A DNA stretch of 29,879 bases. It comes from Pseudomonadaceae bacterium UBA836. Its GTDB lineage: Bacteria; Pseudomonadota; Gammaproteobacteria; Pseudomonadales; Pseudomonadaceae. The stretch covers positions 1 through 29,879 of the forward strand of contig DBHE01000046.1 of the NCBI GenBank assembly GCA_002296055.1, given 5' to 3'. Numbering within the stretch: position 1 is the stretch's first letter; each line of letters opens with the position of its first letter. This document shows, piece after piece, positions 21,734 through 29,866 of this stretch. Position numbers and translations under genes: made by a program. Below the pieces are notes generated by a model. That model saw only the letters and a list, made by a program, of their open reading frames with translations. It did not search any database and was not told where the DNA came from.

Positions 21734-24310
21734 GTGCAACCAATCCCTCTTGTCTCCCAGCCCGCCGATCAGCGGGACTATCAACTCTTCCGCGCGGCCA
21801 ATGGTGTGCTGTGTCTGTTGATCCATGACCCTGCAGCCACCCAGGCCTCAGCCGTCGTGCAGGTGGCTGCCGGTAGTCATGCTGAACCCGATGACCTGCC
21901 GGGGCTGGCCCATCTGCTGGAACATATGCTGTTCATGGGCTCACGGCGCTGGCCTGAGCCGGGTTCGTTTCCGGCCCGAGTGGCTGAATGGGGCGGGCGC
22001 TTCAACGCTAGCACCGCGCCGGAGGCCACCATGTTTTTCTGTGCGGTCAGCCCACAAGGGCTTGAGCCTTGTCTGGCGCATTTGACCGACATGTTGGCTG
22101 CGCCGCTGTTCGCAGCCGAGCAGGCTGAGCAGGAGCGGCGGGTGATCGACGCGGAGTTTCACACCCGGCTGGCTGACGACGCTATTCATGCCCAAGCCGT
22201 GCTGGCAACGCAGGTAGATCCGGCGCACCCGCTCAGTCGATTTTCCGCGGGCAATGCGGATTCGCTTACCGGTGACCCCTCCGCCCTAGCTGAGCGCCTG
22301 CGCCAATGGCATGCCATTCATTATCGTGCGGGCAGCATGGCGCTGGTGCTGCATGGCCCACAGGGAGCGGACCAGCTGCAGGCGATGGCCAAGAGCTGCG
22401 CTGCGCAGCTACCGGCGGGAAGGGCGCCCGAACCCTATGCCCAGCCCCTGTTCGCGGCCGAGCAGCTGCCGCGCCAGATCGACTGGCAAGGCCGCAGCGG
22501 TCAGCCTGAGTGGGTGTTGCTCTATCCGCTGAGTGACTGTGCTGTGCACGGCTCGGCGGCCCGCTGGTTGTGTGACTGGCTGAACAGCCCTGCGCCAGCA
22601 GGTGCGCTGGGCTACCTGCGTGAGCGCGGCTTGCTCGATGAACTGCATGCCTCACTGGAGGCTGACGTGGGCGGGCAGGCGCTGCTGCGCATCGCGCTGC
22701 AGGTTGCCGATACCGAGCCACACCAAGCGCTTGCGGGGCTGGACGGCTGGTTGCAGGCCATGCATCGAGAAGACCCGGCCCAATGGCCGCAGGCTGCGCG
22801 CCTGGCGCTGGCGCAGACGGCGTTTGACCTCGGCCCGCAAGGCGACATGCTGGACAGTTGTCGGCGCTACGCCGAGCGGCTGCTGACGCTGCCGGCTGAC
22901 CAGGTGCTGGATGTAGCTGGTGTATCGCTGGGCACGCTCGGTATGCCCGAATGGCAGCGACTGGTCGGGCAGTTGGCGCCGACCAATCGCCTGCTGCTGC
23001 AGCGGTTGCCCAGGCTGTCTGGTGGTGATATGTGTGCGCACACAGCCACCCGCTGGCAGGCTCGGGCGTTGCCTTGCTCTGCGGCGCCATCGGCCAACCT
23101 CGCAGGGCGGCTTGGCCCTTGTCTTGGTCCGCTGGCTGAGGCGCCCAAGGGGCTGCGCTGGTCTTCGGTCGCGCCCGGCCTGCGGTTGCATCGCTTTGCG
23201 TCGGCCAGCGGTGCTCTGCGTACCCGGCTGGCCTGGTGCTGGGCTGATGCTGGCGCCACAGTGGCTGAGCGGCGCTGGCTGCAGGCCTGCTGGTCGTTGC
23301 AGAGCGAAGCGCTGCAGCAGTGGGGCGAGCGAGTGGGTATCCAGATGCAATGGTCATTAGCGCCGGGGCAGCTGGTGCTGGATGTCAGTAGTCCGCCGCC
23401 GCTGCTGCCTGCGTTCATGCGTGAGCTGGTGCAGCATCTGCAGGCACCGCCGGCAGTCAGTCAGCTGGCGCTGATTGAGCGTCGCAGTCGTCGCTGGGCG
23501 CAGCAAGAGCAGGATGCGCTTCCGGCCTGGCGGTTGCTGCAGTCGCTGCAACAGGAGCGCTCGCCCAGTACGCTGCGCCTGCGTGATCCGCTCGCGCTCT
23601 GGCAACGCTTGTGCGCGCAAGCGCAGGTCATCTGGCTGAAGCCGGATGGCTGGCCTGAGGCAGAACGGGCGCTGCTGGCAAAACTGATGCTCAACCTCTG
23701 CCCGGCCTTGATGCGGCCCTTTGCCTGGCAGTGTCCGTTGCCGCAGCTGCAGCCAGGGCAATTGCAGGTAACTGAAGTCAGCAGCAAACACACCGACCGG
23801 GCGCAGCTGCTCTATCTGCCAGCTGAGGACGACAGCCTGCAGCAGGCAGCCTGTTGGCGCTTGCTGCACCATCGGCTGGCGGACCCTTTCTTTGCCGAGC
23901 TACGCACCCGGCAGCAGCTGGGATACTGGGTAGTGGCGCGTTTGCATCGGCGCGCAGGGCGGCCCGGTTTGCTATTGCTGGTGCAGTCGCCGGATCGTTC
24001 CCAGCGCTGCATCGAGTCAGCGGTCGAGCGTTTTCTGCAGCAGAGTCTGGAGGGCCTGGCGGCGCTGTCTGCCGACCAGCTGCAGGCGCAGGCCACCCAC
24101 TTGTCGCAGCTGCTGGAGCAACAACGTCAGCATCCGCAGCAGGGGTTTGACGCGCAGTGGGAAGACTGCCTCTGGCAGCGTGAAGACCAGCTCGCCGCCG
24201 AGCAGCAGGCCTTGCTCAAGCTGACCGCGGCGCAGTGGGGCGCCTTTGTCAGCCGCTTGCCGCACAGCGCGCGCTGGCGTCTGCTGAGCCGGCAGGCCGG
24301 GGCGGACTGA
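21734..24310 (+). CDS. pqqF: PqqF-like M16 zinc peptidase of PQQ biosynthesis
   Basis: Predicted pitrilysin/insulinase-family protease of 858 residues that should trim PqqA-derived peptide so that the cross-linked Glu-Tyr precursor of PQQ is released. The inverted zinc motif HLLEH is at 60-64, with His60, His64 and catalytic Glu63. Glu141 in VIDAEF is 77 residues after His64, the same spacing as the third ligand in E. coli pitrilysin. A second, inactive M16-like half follows, with the RTRQQLGYWV segment near the C-terminus. The start is GTG 21734: an in-frame stop lies 9 nt upstream, so no longer form exists, and the ribosome site is poor. It follows the ZnuD-like gene by 171 nt. The other pqq genes are not in the window; exaA is the likely beneficiary. 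Confidence 0.85.
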   Translation: MQPIPLVSQPADQRDYQLFRAANGVLCLLIHDPAATQASAVVQVAAGSHAEPDDLPGLAHLLEHMLFMGSRRWPEPGSFPARVAEWGGRFNASTAPEATMFFCAVSPQGLEPCLAHLTDMLAAPLFAAEQAEQERRVIDAEFHTRLADDAIHAQAVLATQVDPAHPLSRFSAGNADSLTGDPSALAERLRQWHAIHYRAGSMALVLHGPQGADQLQAMAKSCAAQLPAGRAPEPYAQPLFAAEQLPRQIDWQGRSGQPEWVLLYPLSDCAVHGSAARWLCDWLNSPAPAGALGYLRERGLLDELHASLEADVGGQALLRIALQVADTEPHQALAGLDGWLQAMHREDPAQWPQAARLALAQTAFDLGPQGDMLDSCRRYAERLLTLPADQVLDVAGVSLGTLGMPEWQRLVGQLAPTNRLLLQRLPRLSGGDMCAHTATRWQARALPCSAAPSANLAGRLGPCLGPLAEAPKGLRWSSVAPGLRLHRFASASGALRTRLAWCWADAGATVAERRWLQACWSLQSEALQQWGERVGIQMQWSLAPGQLVLDVSSPPPLLPAFMRELVQHLQAPPAVSQLALIERRSRRWAQQEQDALPAWRLLQSLQQERSPSTLRLRDPLALWQRLCAQAQVIWLKPDGWPEAERALLAKLMLNLCPALMRPFAWQCPLPQLQPGQLQVTEVSSKHTDRAQLLYLPAEDDSLQQAACWRLLHHRLADPFFAELRTRQQLGYWVVARLHRRAGRPGLLLLVQSPDRSQRCIESAVERFLQQSLEGLAALSADQLQAQATHLSQLLEQQRQHPQQGFDAQWEDCLWQREDQLAAEQQALLKLTAAQWGAFVSRLPHSARWRLLSRQAGAD

Positions 24311-24318
24311 TTTCTAAT

Positions 24319-24352
24319 ACCTCCGGAGGTTGTAAATACAACCTGCTGCAGG
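24319..24352. promoter_or_regulatory. Cluster of three overlapping palindromes before the porin gene
   Basis: ACCTCCGGAGGT (24319-24330), AGGTTGTAAATACAACCT (24327-24344) and CCTGCTGCAGG (24342-24352) overlap end to end. The middle one has perfect 8-bp arms around AA and looks like a GntR-type operator. As RNA the arms could pair in alternative ways (AGGT with either ACCT), as in a switch. The site lies about 130 bp before the porin ATG and just after pqqF. Confidence 0.45.
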
Positions 24353-24483
24353 CCCGGTATCTCGTCGCTTGGTCGCACGGACCAAAGGGCAACACAACCG
24401 CCGCTGATGACCAATGGGGGCGGGCAGGGGGCTTTCTGATAATCGGCGTGACGCTTCAGTCACTGAATTCATCGGAGAGCACC

Positions 24484-25650
24484 ATGTACAAGAACAAGAT
24501 TGCCTGCACCCTGCTGACCCCTATCGCCCTTGCCCTGCTGAGCGCCCCGGCGTCTGCCGCCATTACCCTGTACGACGAAGACGGCACCACCTTCTCTGCC
24601 GACGGTTACGTCAACGCCTTCTATGTGCAGACCGACACCGACAACATCAACGATGACCTGGACCGCGATCAAGCCCGCGTGAAGATGGGCTTTCTGCCCA
24701 ACTACATCGGCTTCAACATGGGCAAGGACATGGGCGACCTGACCCTCGGCGCACGCTCCTCGTTCTGGGTCACCATCAATGACAGCGAAACCAACGGCAC
24801 CAGCACGGCCATCGACGTGCGTCAGTTCTACGGCACCATCGGCGGCGACTGGGGTGAAGTGCTGGTCGGTAAGGACTTTGGCCTGTTTGCCCGCTCCAAC
24901 ATCCTGCTCGATGAAATGCTCGCCGGTTACGGTCAGGTCAGCGACACCCTGGGCCTGGTTGATGGCGGTGGCGTGTCCTTCGGCAACATCGGCAGCGGCT
25001 ACCCGTACCCGTTCCCGACCGCTCAGATCACCTACCGCTCACCGGTCATGGGTGGCCTGCGCATCGCCGCCGGTATCATGGACCCGGTCGACACCAGCGA
25101 CGACAGTGTTGCCGGCAAGAACTACCAGGACGCGCCGCGCTTTGAAACCGAGATCACCTATCAATTCGATCTGGCTGGCGCCGAGATCTACAGCTGGGTG
25201 AACGCCGGCTACCAGACCTCCAAAAACACCGATGATGCCGTAGACGACGTCACCTCCGAGGGGGTTGGCTACGGCGTTCAGGCAAAGATGGGTGCGCTGT
25301 CGCTGATTGCCTCTGGTTTTGACGCCGAAGGCATCAACCCGTTCTTTACCAACAACGCGGGCGAAGCGGTACTGCGCGAAATCGACAGCACCGGCTACCT
25401 GATGCAGGGCTCTTACACCTTTGGCGGCAAGACCCGTCTGGCGCTGTCCTACGGCAAAACCGAAGACGACGGCAACGGTCTTGGTGTGGCAGCTGATTAC
25501 GAAACCCGTGCCATCGGCCTGTTCCACAGCATCAACGAGCACCTGACCCTGGTAGCGGAGTACAACCAGTTCGAGATTGAAGATCGCACCAACAACCTGA
25601 CTATCGAAGAGACTGACTCCGTGGCACTGGGTGTTGCCCTGAGCTGGTAA
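24484..25650 (+). CDS. General porin (OmpC/Porin_4 type)
   Basis: Outer-membrane diffusion channel of 388 residues. A signal peptide ends at ASA (about residue 25). The mature part shows alternating amphipathic beta strands, short turns and long acidic loops, fitting a 16-strand trimeric porin. Family features include RVKMGFLPNYIGF and the constriction-loop region around VGKDFGLFARSNIL; the C-terminus ends in Trp (LGVALSW), the recognition signal for the BAM complex. ATG 24484 has GGAGA 6 nt upstream; the frame extends upstream to 24235 through pqqF but without family sequence. Selectivity cannot be read, though acidic loops suggest a cation preference. It is a single-gene unit with its own terminator. 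Confidence 0.9.
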   Translation: MYKNKIACTLLTPIALALLSAPASAAITLYDEDGTTFSADGYVNAFYVQTDTDNINDDLDRDQARVKMGFLPNYIGFNMGKDMGDLTLGARSSFWVTINDSETNGTSTAIDVRQFYGTIGGDWGEVLVGKDFGLFARSNILLDEMLAGYGQVSDTLGLVDGGGVSFGNIGSGYPYPFPTAQITYRSPVMGGLRIAAGIMDPVDTSDDSVAGKNYQDAPRFETEITYQFDLAGAEIYSWVNAGYQTSKNTDDAVDDVTSEGVGYGVQAKMGALSLIASGFDAEGINPFFTNNAGEAVLREIDSTGYLMQGSYTFGGKTRLALSYGKTEDDGNGLGVAADYETRAIGLFHSINEHLTLVAEYNQFEIEDRTNNLTIEETDSVALGVALSW

Positions 25651-25668
25651 TCGCGTTAATGGGTATCG

Positions 25669-25700
25669 GCCCCCGTCTGTGCGAGCAGGCGGGGGCTTTT
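25669..25700 (+). terminator. Rho-independent terminator of the porin gene
   Basis: A stem GCCCCCG (25669-25675)/CGGGGGC (25690-25696), extended inward by TCTG/CAGG, encloses a 6-nt loop and is followed by TTTT. It starts 19 nt after the stop codon. Confidence 0.88.
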
Positions 25701-25757
25701 GCATTGTGTTGCACCGGCCCCATGGTGTGCCGTGCTAAACCGCCATTTCAATTACAC

Positions 25758-25783
25758 GTCATCCCCGCGCAGGCGGGGATCCA
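25758..25783. repeat. dRS3-like palindromic repeat, ATCCCC variant
   Basis: ATCCCCGC (25761-25768) and GCGGGGAT (25773-25780) form an 8-bp stem with a GCAG loop, flanked by GTC and CCA. It is the same unit as the copies at 29684-29757 with T-to-C and matching A-to-G changes that keep pairing. Confidence 0.8.
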
Positions 25784-25825
25784 TCCCGGGGCGATTCCGG
25801 CCACATGCTGCCCAAGGCCTACCTA

Positions 25826-25837
25826 TTCAGTACTGAA
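25826..25837. promoter_or_regulatory. Perfect palindrome in the nosP promoter
   Basis: TTCAGTACTGAA is a perfect 12-bp palindrome ending 8 bp before the proposed nosP -35 box, a position suited to an activator. The regulator is unknown. Confidence 0.4.
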
Positions 25838-25845
25838 GTAGCATG

Positions 25846-25873
25846 TTGGCGCACCTTGCCTGCTCTCTAGAAT
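25846..25873 (+). promoter_or_regulatory. Possible sigma70 promoter of nosP
   Basis: TTGGCG (25846-25851), a 16-bp spacer and TAGAAT (25868-25873). A start 7 bp beyond would fall on or next to the nosP ATG at 25881, so the transcript may be leaderless. Confidence 0.4.
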
Positions 25874-25880
25874 CGGGGGC

Positions 25881-27059
25881 ATGAACAGTATTCCCGGCAC
25901 CACCCACCTCAGCACTCAGCCGCTCGACGACTGCTTTCGCACCGCCATGACCGAGGCCACGGACCCGGACGCGGCGGCGCAGGATTTGGCGCGCCAGTTG
26001 CTGCATCCGCATCTGGGCTGTGTGCTGTTTTTCTGTTCTGCCGAGTACCCGCTGGAGCGTTTGGCTACGGCGCTGGAGCAGCACTTTGGCGGCGTGATGC
26101 TGCTCGGCTGTACCACGGCCGGGGAGATCAGCGCCCAGGGCTACGGGCGCGGCTGTATCAGCGCGCTTGGGCTGGATTTGCGTACCTTTGCGGTTGACTG
26201 CACCTTGATTCAGGCACTCGACAGCTTCAGCCTGGTAGAGGCGCAGCAGGCAGTTGAGCGCATGCTGGGGTACTGCCGGCAGGTAAACCTGGCGCCCATC
26301 AAGGAGCACACTTTTGCCCTGACCATGCTGGACGGCCTGTCCAGCCGCGAGGAGCTGGTGCTCAACACCCTGAGCGCGGCGCTTGGCAGCATTCCGCACT
26401 TTGGCGGCTCGGCGGGTGATGACAACCACCTGAGCCATACCCACGTGTATTACCAGGGCCGCTTTCTGACCGGGGCCGCCGTGGTGGTGATGATCAACAC
26501 CTGGCTGGATTTTGAGGTGTTCACCACCCATCACTTAAAGCCCACCGACAGCAAGCTGGTAGTCACCGCCGCTGACAGTGCCAGTCGCACGGTGCTGGAG
26601 CTGAACGCTGAACCGGCAGCAGAGGAGTACGCCAGGCTGGTCGGCGTGCCGCTGGACGCGCTGCGTGCCGAGCACTTTGCGCTTAACGCACTGGCGGTGC
26701 GTATTCGCGACCAGTTTTATGTGCGCTCCATCCAGCGGGTCAATGCCGACCTCAGTTTGACCTTTTACTGCGCCGTGGACACCGGCATTGTGCTCACCGC
26801 GATGACGCCCGGCGAGCTGCTGCCCAACTTGCGCCTGCGTTTTGAACAACTGCGCCAGCGTTTGGGCGAGCCGGTATTGATTCTGGGTTGCGACTGTTTT
26901 TTGCGCCGCATGGAGGCCGAGCTGCGCGGAGAGGATCAGCGCATGTCCGACTTTTTAGCGGCCAACCGGGTAATCGGCTTTAACACCTACGGTGAGCAGT
27001 TCAACGGCATGCACATTAACCAGACCTTCACCGGGGTGGCTTTTGCATTCCCGCGTTGA
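25881..27059 (+). CDS. nosP: FIST-domain nitric oxide sensor NosP
   Basis: Cytoplasmic FIST-domain protein of 392 residues. Its place directly before a PAS hybrid kinase matches NosP-NahK of P. aeruginosa, in which haem-bound NosP senses NO and inhibits NahK phosphorylation, affecting biofilm dispersal. The FIST N-terminal domain (about 38-220) contains LLGCTTAGEISAQGY, and the C-terminal FIST domain (about 230-380) contains LILGCDC and NTYGEQ. The haem ligand cannot be assigned by eye. ATG 25881 has only GGGGG 1 nt upstream, not a normal Shine-Dalgarno site; a -10 box 7 nt before suggests a leaderless message. A later start at residue 23 is possible but would remove N-terminal sequence. nahK starts 1 nt after its stop. 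Confidence 0.85.
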   Translation: MNSIPGTTHLSTQPLDDCFRTAMTEATDPDAAAQDLARQLLHPHLGCVLFFCSAEYPLERLATALEQHFGGVMLLGCTTAGEISAQGYGRGCISALGLDLRTFAVDCTLIQALDSFSLVEAQQAVERMLGYCRQVNLAPIKEHTFALTMLDGLSSREELVLNTLSAALGSIPHFGGSAGDDNHLSHTHVYYQGRFLTGAAVVVMINTWLDFEVFTTHHLKPTDSKLVVTAADSASRTVLELNAEPAAEEYARLVGVPLDALRAEHFALNALAVRIRDQFYVRSIQRVNADLSLTFYCAVDTGIVLTAMTPGELLPNLRLRFEQLRQRLGEPVLILGCDCFLRRMEAELRGEDQRMSDFLAANRVIGFNTYGEQFNGMHINQTFTGVAFAFPR

Positions 27060-27060
27060 G

Positions 27061-29649
27061 GTGCCGCTGCATGACCCGCAGCTGCTGGCCGAGCTGCAAG
27101 CGCTGCGCGCGGAAAACCGCAAACTCAAACGCATCAACGCCGCGCTGATTGAGCGGGTTGAATCCAGCTCCAGCCAGCGCACAGAAAGCTACGCCGCGTT
27201 TCAGCATTCGGTTGAGCTGGCCGAGCAGGTGCGCGAACGCACCCAGGCGCTGAACGACACCATGGCCGAGCTGCAAGCCAGCAATCGCCTGCTGACCGAT
27301 GCCCGCGCCCGTGCGGAAAAGGCCCATCACTACCTGATCGATGCCATTGAAAGCGTCTCTGACGCCTTTGTACTGTTTGATGAGCAGCGCCGTATCGTGC
27401 TGTTCAACAGTCGCTTTGCCGCCTTTTGGCAGGGCACCGGTGTGTGCGTGACCGAGGGCACCTCGCTGAACGAGGTCAAGCGCCTGGCCCTGACCACCGG
27501 GCTGGTGGTCGAGACCGACGCCGCCGCCGACGGCCAGTTGCTGCACCAGTTGCGTGACCAGCGCTGGATGCAGGTCAGTGAGCGGCCCACCCGCGAGGGC
27601 GGGCTGGTGATCATGTACACCGATATTACCGACCTCAAACAGTCCGAGAAGGCGCGGCGCGAAAAGGCGCTTGAGCAGAAAACCCGCCTGTTGCAGCGCA
27701 CCGTCGACAGCCTGTCCCAGGGCGTTGCGGTGGTCAACGATGAAGGCGCCCTGGAGGTCTGGAACGGGCGTTTTCTGGAGCTGGCCGGGCTGGCACCGAT
27801 TGAGGCGCACCGGCCCTTTGCCGAGGTGATTGGCGAGAGCGAGCTGGAGCTGTTTACCCCCTACAGCCGCAATCATCAGGGGGCGCCCTTGCTCACCTGC
27901 GAGCAGCGCCTAAGCAGCGGGCGGGTGCTGGAGGTGCGCAGCCACCCCATGCCGACCGGCGGCTTCGTCAACACCTTTACCGACATCACCGAGCGCGACC
28001 TCTACGCCCGCGCCCTGCAGGAGAGCGAGCGCTGGGTGCGGCTGATCACCGACCACGTGCCGGCGCTGATTGCCTATGTCGGCGCGGACCTCACGTACCA
28101 GTTCACCAACAAGGTGTACGAAGATTGGTACGGCTGGGCCCGCGGCGAAATTCTTGGGCAGACCCTGCATCGGGTCCATGGCAGCCAGTTATTCGAGCGC
28201 CTGCAGCCCTACATTCAGCGCGCCTTCAGGGGGGAGAGCCTAAGCTTTGAGTTTGCCGAGGCCAGCCTGGACGGTCAGCAGCGCTACCTGCTGCGCTCTT
28301 ATGTACCCAACCGCGATGGCGACGGCGAGGTGGTGGGTATCTTTGTGCTGATCCGCGACATCACCGAGCGGCGGCGCACCTCAGAAGCGCTGCATCAGGC
28401 CTATCAACACCTGGAGCAGCGCGTGCGTGAGCGCACCCAGGAGCTGACTGAGGTAAACGGCCAGATGCGCGAGGAAATCCGTGAGCGCACCGAGGCCGAA
28501 GCGCGGCTGCGCGAAGCCAAGCGCGAGGCCGAGCAGGCCAACCTGTCCAAGACCAAGTTTCTTGCTGCTGTCAGCCACGACCTGTTGCAGCCGCTCAACG
28601 CCGCCAGGTTGTTCACCGGTGCGCTGCTGGAGCAGCACGACAGCCTGCCGGAGTCCGGCTCATCGCTGGTGCGCCAGGTTAGTCATTCATTGGAGGATGT
28701 GGAAAATCTGCTGGGCACCCTGGTGGATATTTCCAAGCTGGACGCCGGTGTGATCAAGCCGGATATCAGCGCTTTTCAGCTGACCGATCTGCTCGACAAC
28801 CTGGCCAAGGAATATCGCCAGATGGCCGGTATCGATGGCCTTGACCTGCACTTTGTCAGCAGCCAGGCCGTGGTGCGCAGCGACGCCCAACTGCTGGTGC
28901 GCATTCTGCGCAACTTTCTCACCAACGCCATTCGTTATACGCCTAGCGGGCGTATTCTGCTGGGCTGCCGGCGCCAGGCGCACGGCTTGCGGATAGAGGT
29001 CTGGGACACGGGGCTGGGCATTCCGCAGGACAAGCTGCAGGAGATTTTTCAGGAGTTCAAACGGGTCAACCCCAGCGCCAACACCCGTGACCGGGGTCTC
29101 GGCCTCGGCCTGGCCATTGTCGACAAGATCGCCCGCATGCTCGGCCACCGCATTAGTGTGCGCTCGGTAGAAGGGCGCGGCTCGGTATTTGCGGTAGAAG
29201 TGCCCTTTGGGCGTCTGCAGCCGGCGGCGCAGGCTGCCGAGGTGGTCTCGGCGCGCATTGGCGAACATCTGCCGGGTTCCACCGTGTGGGTGCTGGATAA
29301 CGACGCCGCCATTTGTGCCGGCATGCGCACCTTGCTGGAGGGCTGGGGCTGCAATGTCATCACCGCCCTCTCGGAAGAAGACCTCGCCGCCCAGGTGGAC
29401 AACTTCCATGCGCCGGCCGACCTGTTGATAGCCGACTATCACCTGGACAACGACGTCAACGGCGTCGACGTGGTCAGCCGCATCAATGCCCGCCGTGGCA
29501 CGCCATTACCGGTGCTGCTGATCACCGCCAACTACAGCAACGCGCTGAAACTGCAGGTGCGTGAGCTGGGGCACGTGCTCATGCACAAGCCGGTGAAACC
29601 GATGAAGTTGAAGACGGCGATGAGTCATTTGTTGGCGGTCAGAGGTTAG
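27061..29649 (+). CDS. nahK: Hybrid sensor histidine kinase NahK (ErcS')
   Basis: Soluble hybrid kinase of 862 residues, partner of NosP; in P. aeruginosa NahK feeds the HptB branch that controls biofilm formation, and the same gene (ercS') is tied to ethanol-oxidation regulation. An N-terminal coiled coil (about 10-85) is followed by PAS domains at about 88-190, 207-310 and 322-438, a second coiled coil (445-495), the H-box SHDLLQPL with phospho-acceptor His506, the ATPase domain (NFLTNAIRYTP, DTGLGIP, RGLGLGLAIV) and a receiver with phospho-acceptor Asp792 in IADYHLD. No membrane segment is visible. I chose GTG 27061, 1 nt after the nosP stop, as it suggests coupled translation and keeps the coiled coil; the frame also opens at 26992 inside nosP. 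Confidence 0.87.
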   Translation: MPLHDPQLLAELQALRAENRKLKRINAALIERVESSSSQRTESYAAFQHSVELAEQVRERTQALNDTMAELQASNRLLTDARARAEKAHHYLIDAIESVSDAFVLFDEQRRIVLFNSRFAAFWQGTGVCVTEGTSLNEVKRLALTTGLVVETDAAADGQLLHQLRDQRWMQVSERPTREGGLVIMYTDITDLKQSEKARREKALEQKTRLLQRTVDSLSQGVAVVNDEGALEVWNGRFLELAGLAPIEAHRPFAEVIGESELELFTPYSRNHQGAPLLTCEQRLSSGRVLEVRSHPMPTGGFVNTFTDITERDLYARALQESERWVRLITDHVPALIAYVGADLTYQFTNKVYEDWYGWARGEILGQTLHRVHGSQLFERLQPYIQRAFRGESLSFEFAEASLDGQQRYLLRSYVPNRDGDGEVVGIFVLIRDITERRRTSEALHQAYQHLEQRVRERTQELTEVNGQMREEIRERTEAEARLREAKREAEQANLSKTKFLAAVSHDLLQPLNAARLFTGALLEQHDSLPESGSSLVRQVSHSLEDVENLLGTLVDISKLDAGVIKPDISAFQLTDLLDNLAKEYRQMAGIDGLDLHFVSSQAVVRSDAQLLVRILRNFLTNAIRYTPSGRILLGCRRQAHGLRIEVWDTGLGIPQDKLQEIFQEFKRVNPSANTRDRGLGLGLAIVDKIARMLGHRISVRSVEGRGSVFAVEVPFGRLQPAAQAAEVVSARIGEHLPGSTVWVLDNDAAICAGMRTLLEGWGCNVITALSEEDLAAQVDNFHAPADLLIADYHLDNDVNGVDVVSRINARRGTPLPVLLITANYSNALKLQVRELGHVLMHKPVKPMKLKTAMSHLLAVRG

Positions 29650-29683
29650 GCCTGGCCCCGCTCCGCAACAGCGCCCCTCCCTC

Positions 29684-29757
29684 GTCATTCCCGCGCAGGC
29701 GGGAATCCAGAGAGGGTATCAGGCGATGGACTGGATCCCCGCCTGCGCGGGAATGAC
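29684..29757. repeat. Inverted pair of dRS3-like palindromic repeats
   Basis: GTCATTCCCGCGCAGGCGGG begins a 27-bp unit at 29684-29710, and its inverted copy lies at 29731-29757 with one T-to-C change. They are separated by 20 bp, so the 74 bp form a large palindrome. The core fits ATTCCC-N8-GGGAAT, the dRS3 pattern known from Neisseria and widespread in other Proteobacteria. Situated 34 bp after nahK, it may act as a transcript end. Confidence 0.85.
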
Positions 29758-29822
29758 ATGGAAAGGGTGGGTGAACATCGATGCGGGTGGCCGCAACGCT
29801 GGGGTGCGGTGGAGGTGGGCAC

Positions 29823-29840
29823 GGCACGGCATACCGTGCC
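29823..29840. terminator. Short hairpin downstream of nahK
   Basis: GGCACGG (29823-29829) pairs with CCGTGCC (29834-29840) around a CATA loop, followed only by CGTTTCC. It may be a weak terminator for nahK or for a gene beyond the window. Confidence 0.35.
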
Positions 29841-29866
29841 CGTTTCCAGACACATACGCCTCTCCC

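Noticed and set aside
22266..23357. A 363-codon open frame on - inside pqqF
   Set aside because: Low-complexity Ala/Pro/Arg sequence antisense to a well-supported gene.
26992..27060. GTG start of nahK inside nosP
   Set aside because: It would add 23 residues of shadow-like sequence; GTG 27061 directly after the nosP stop fits coupled translation better, though this is not proven.
29684..29757. Possible CRISPR array from repeated GCGGG units
   Set aside because: Only two adjacent units, inverted to each other, self-palindromic and without regular spacers or cas genes.
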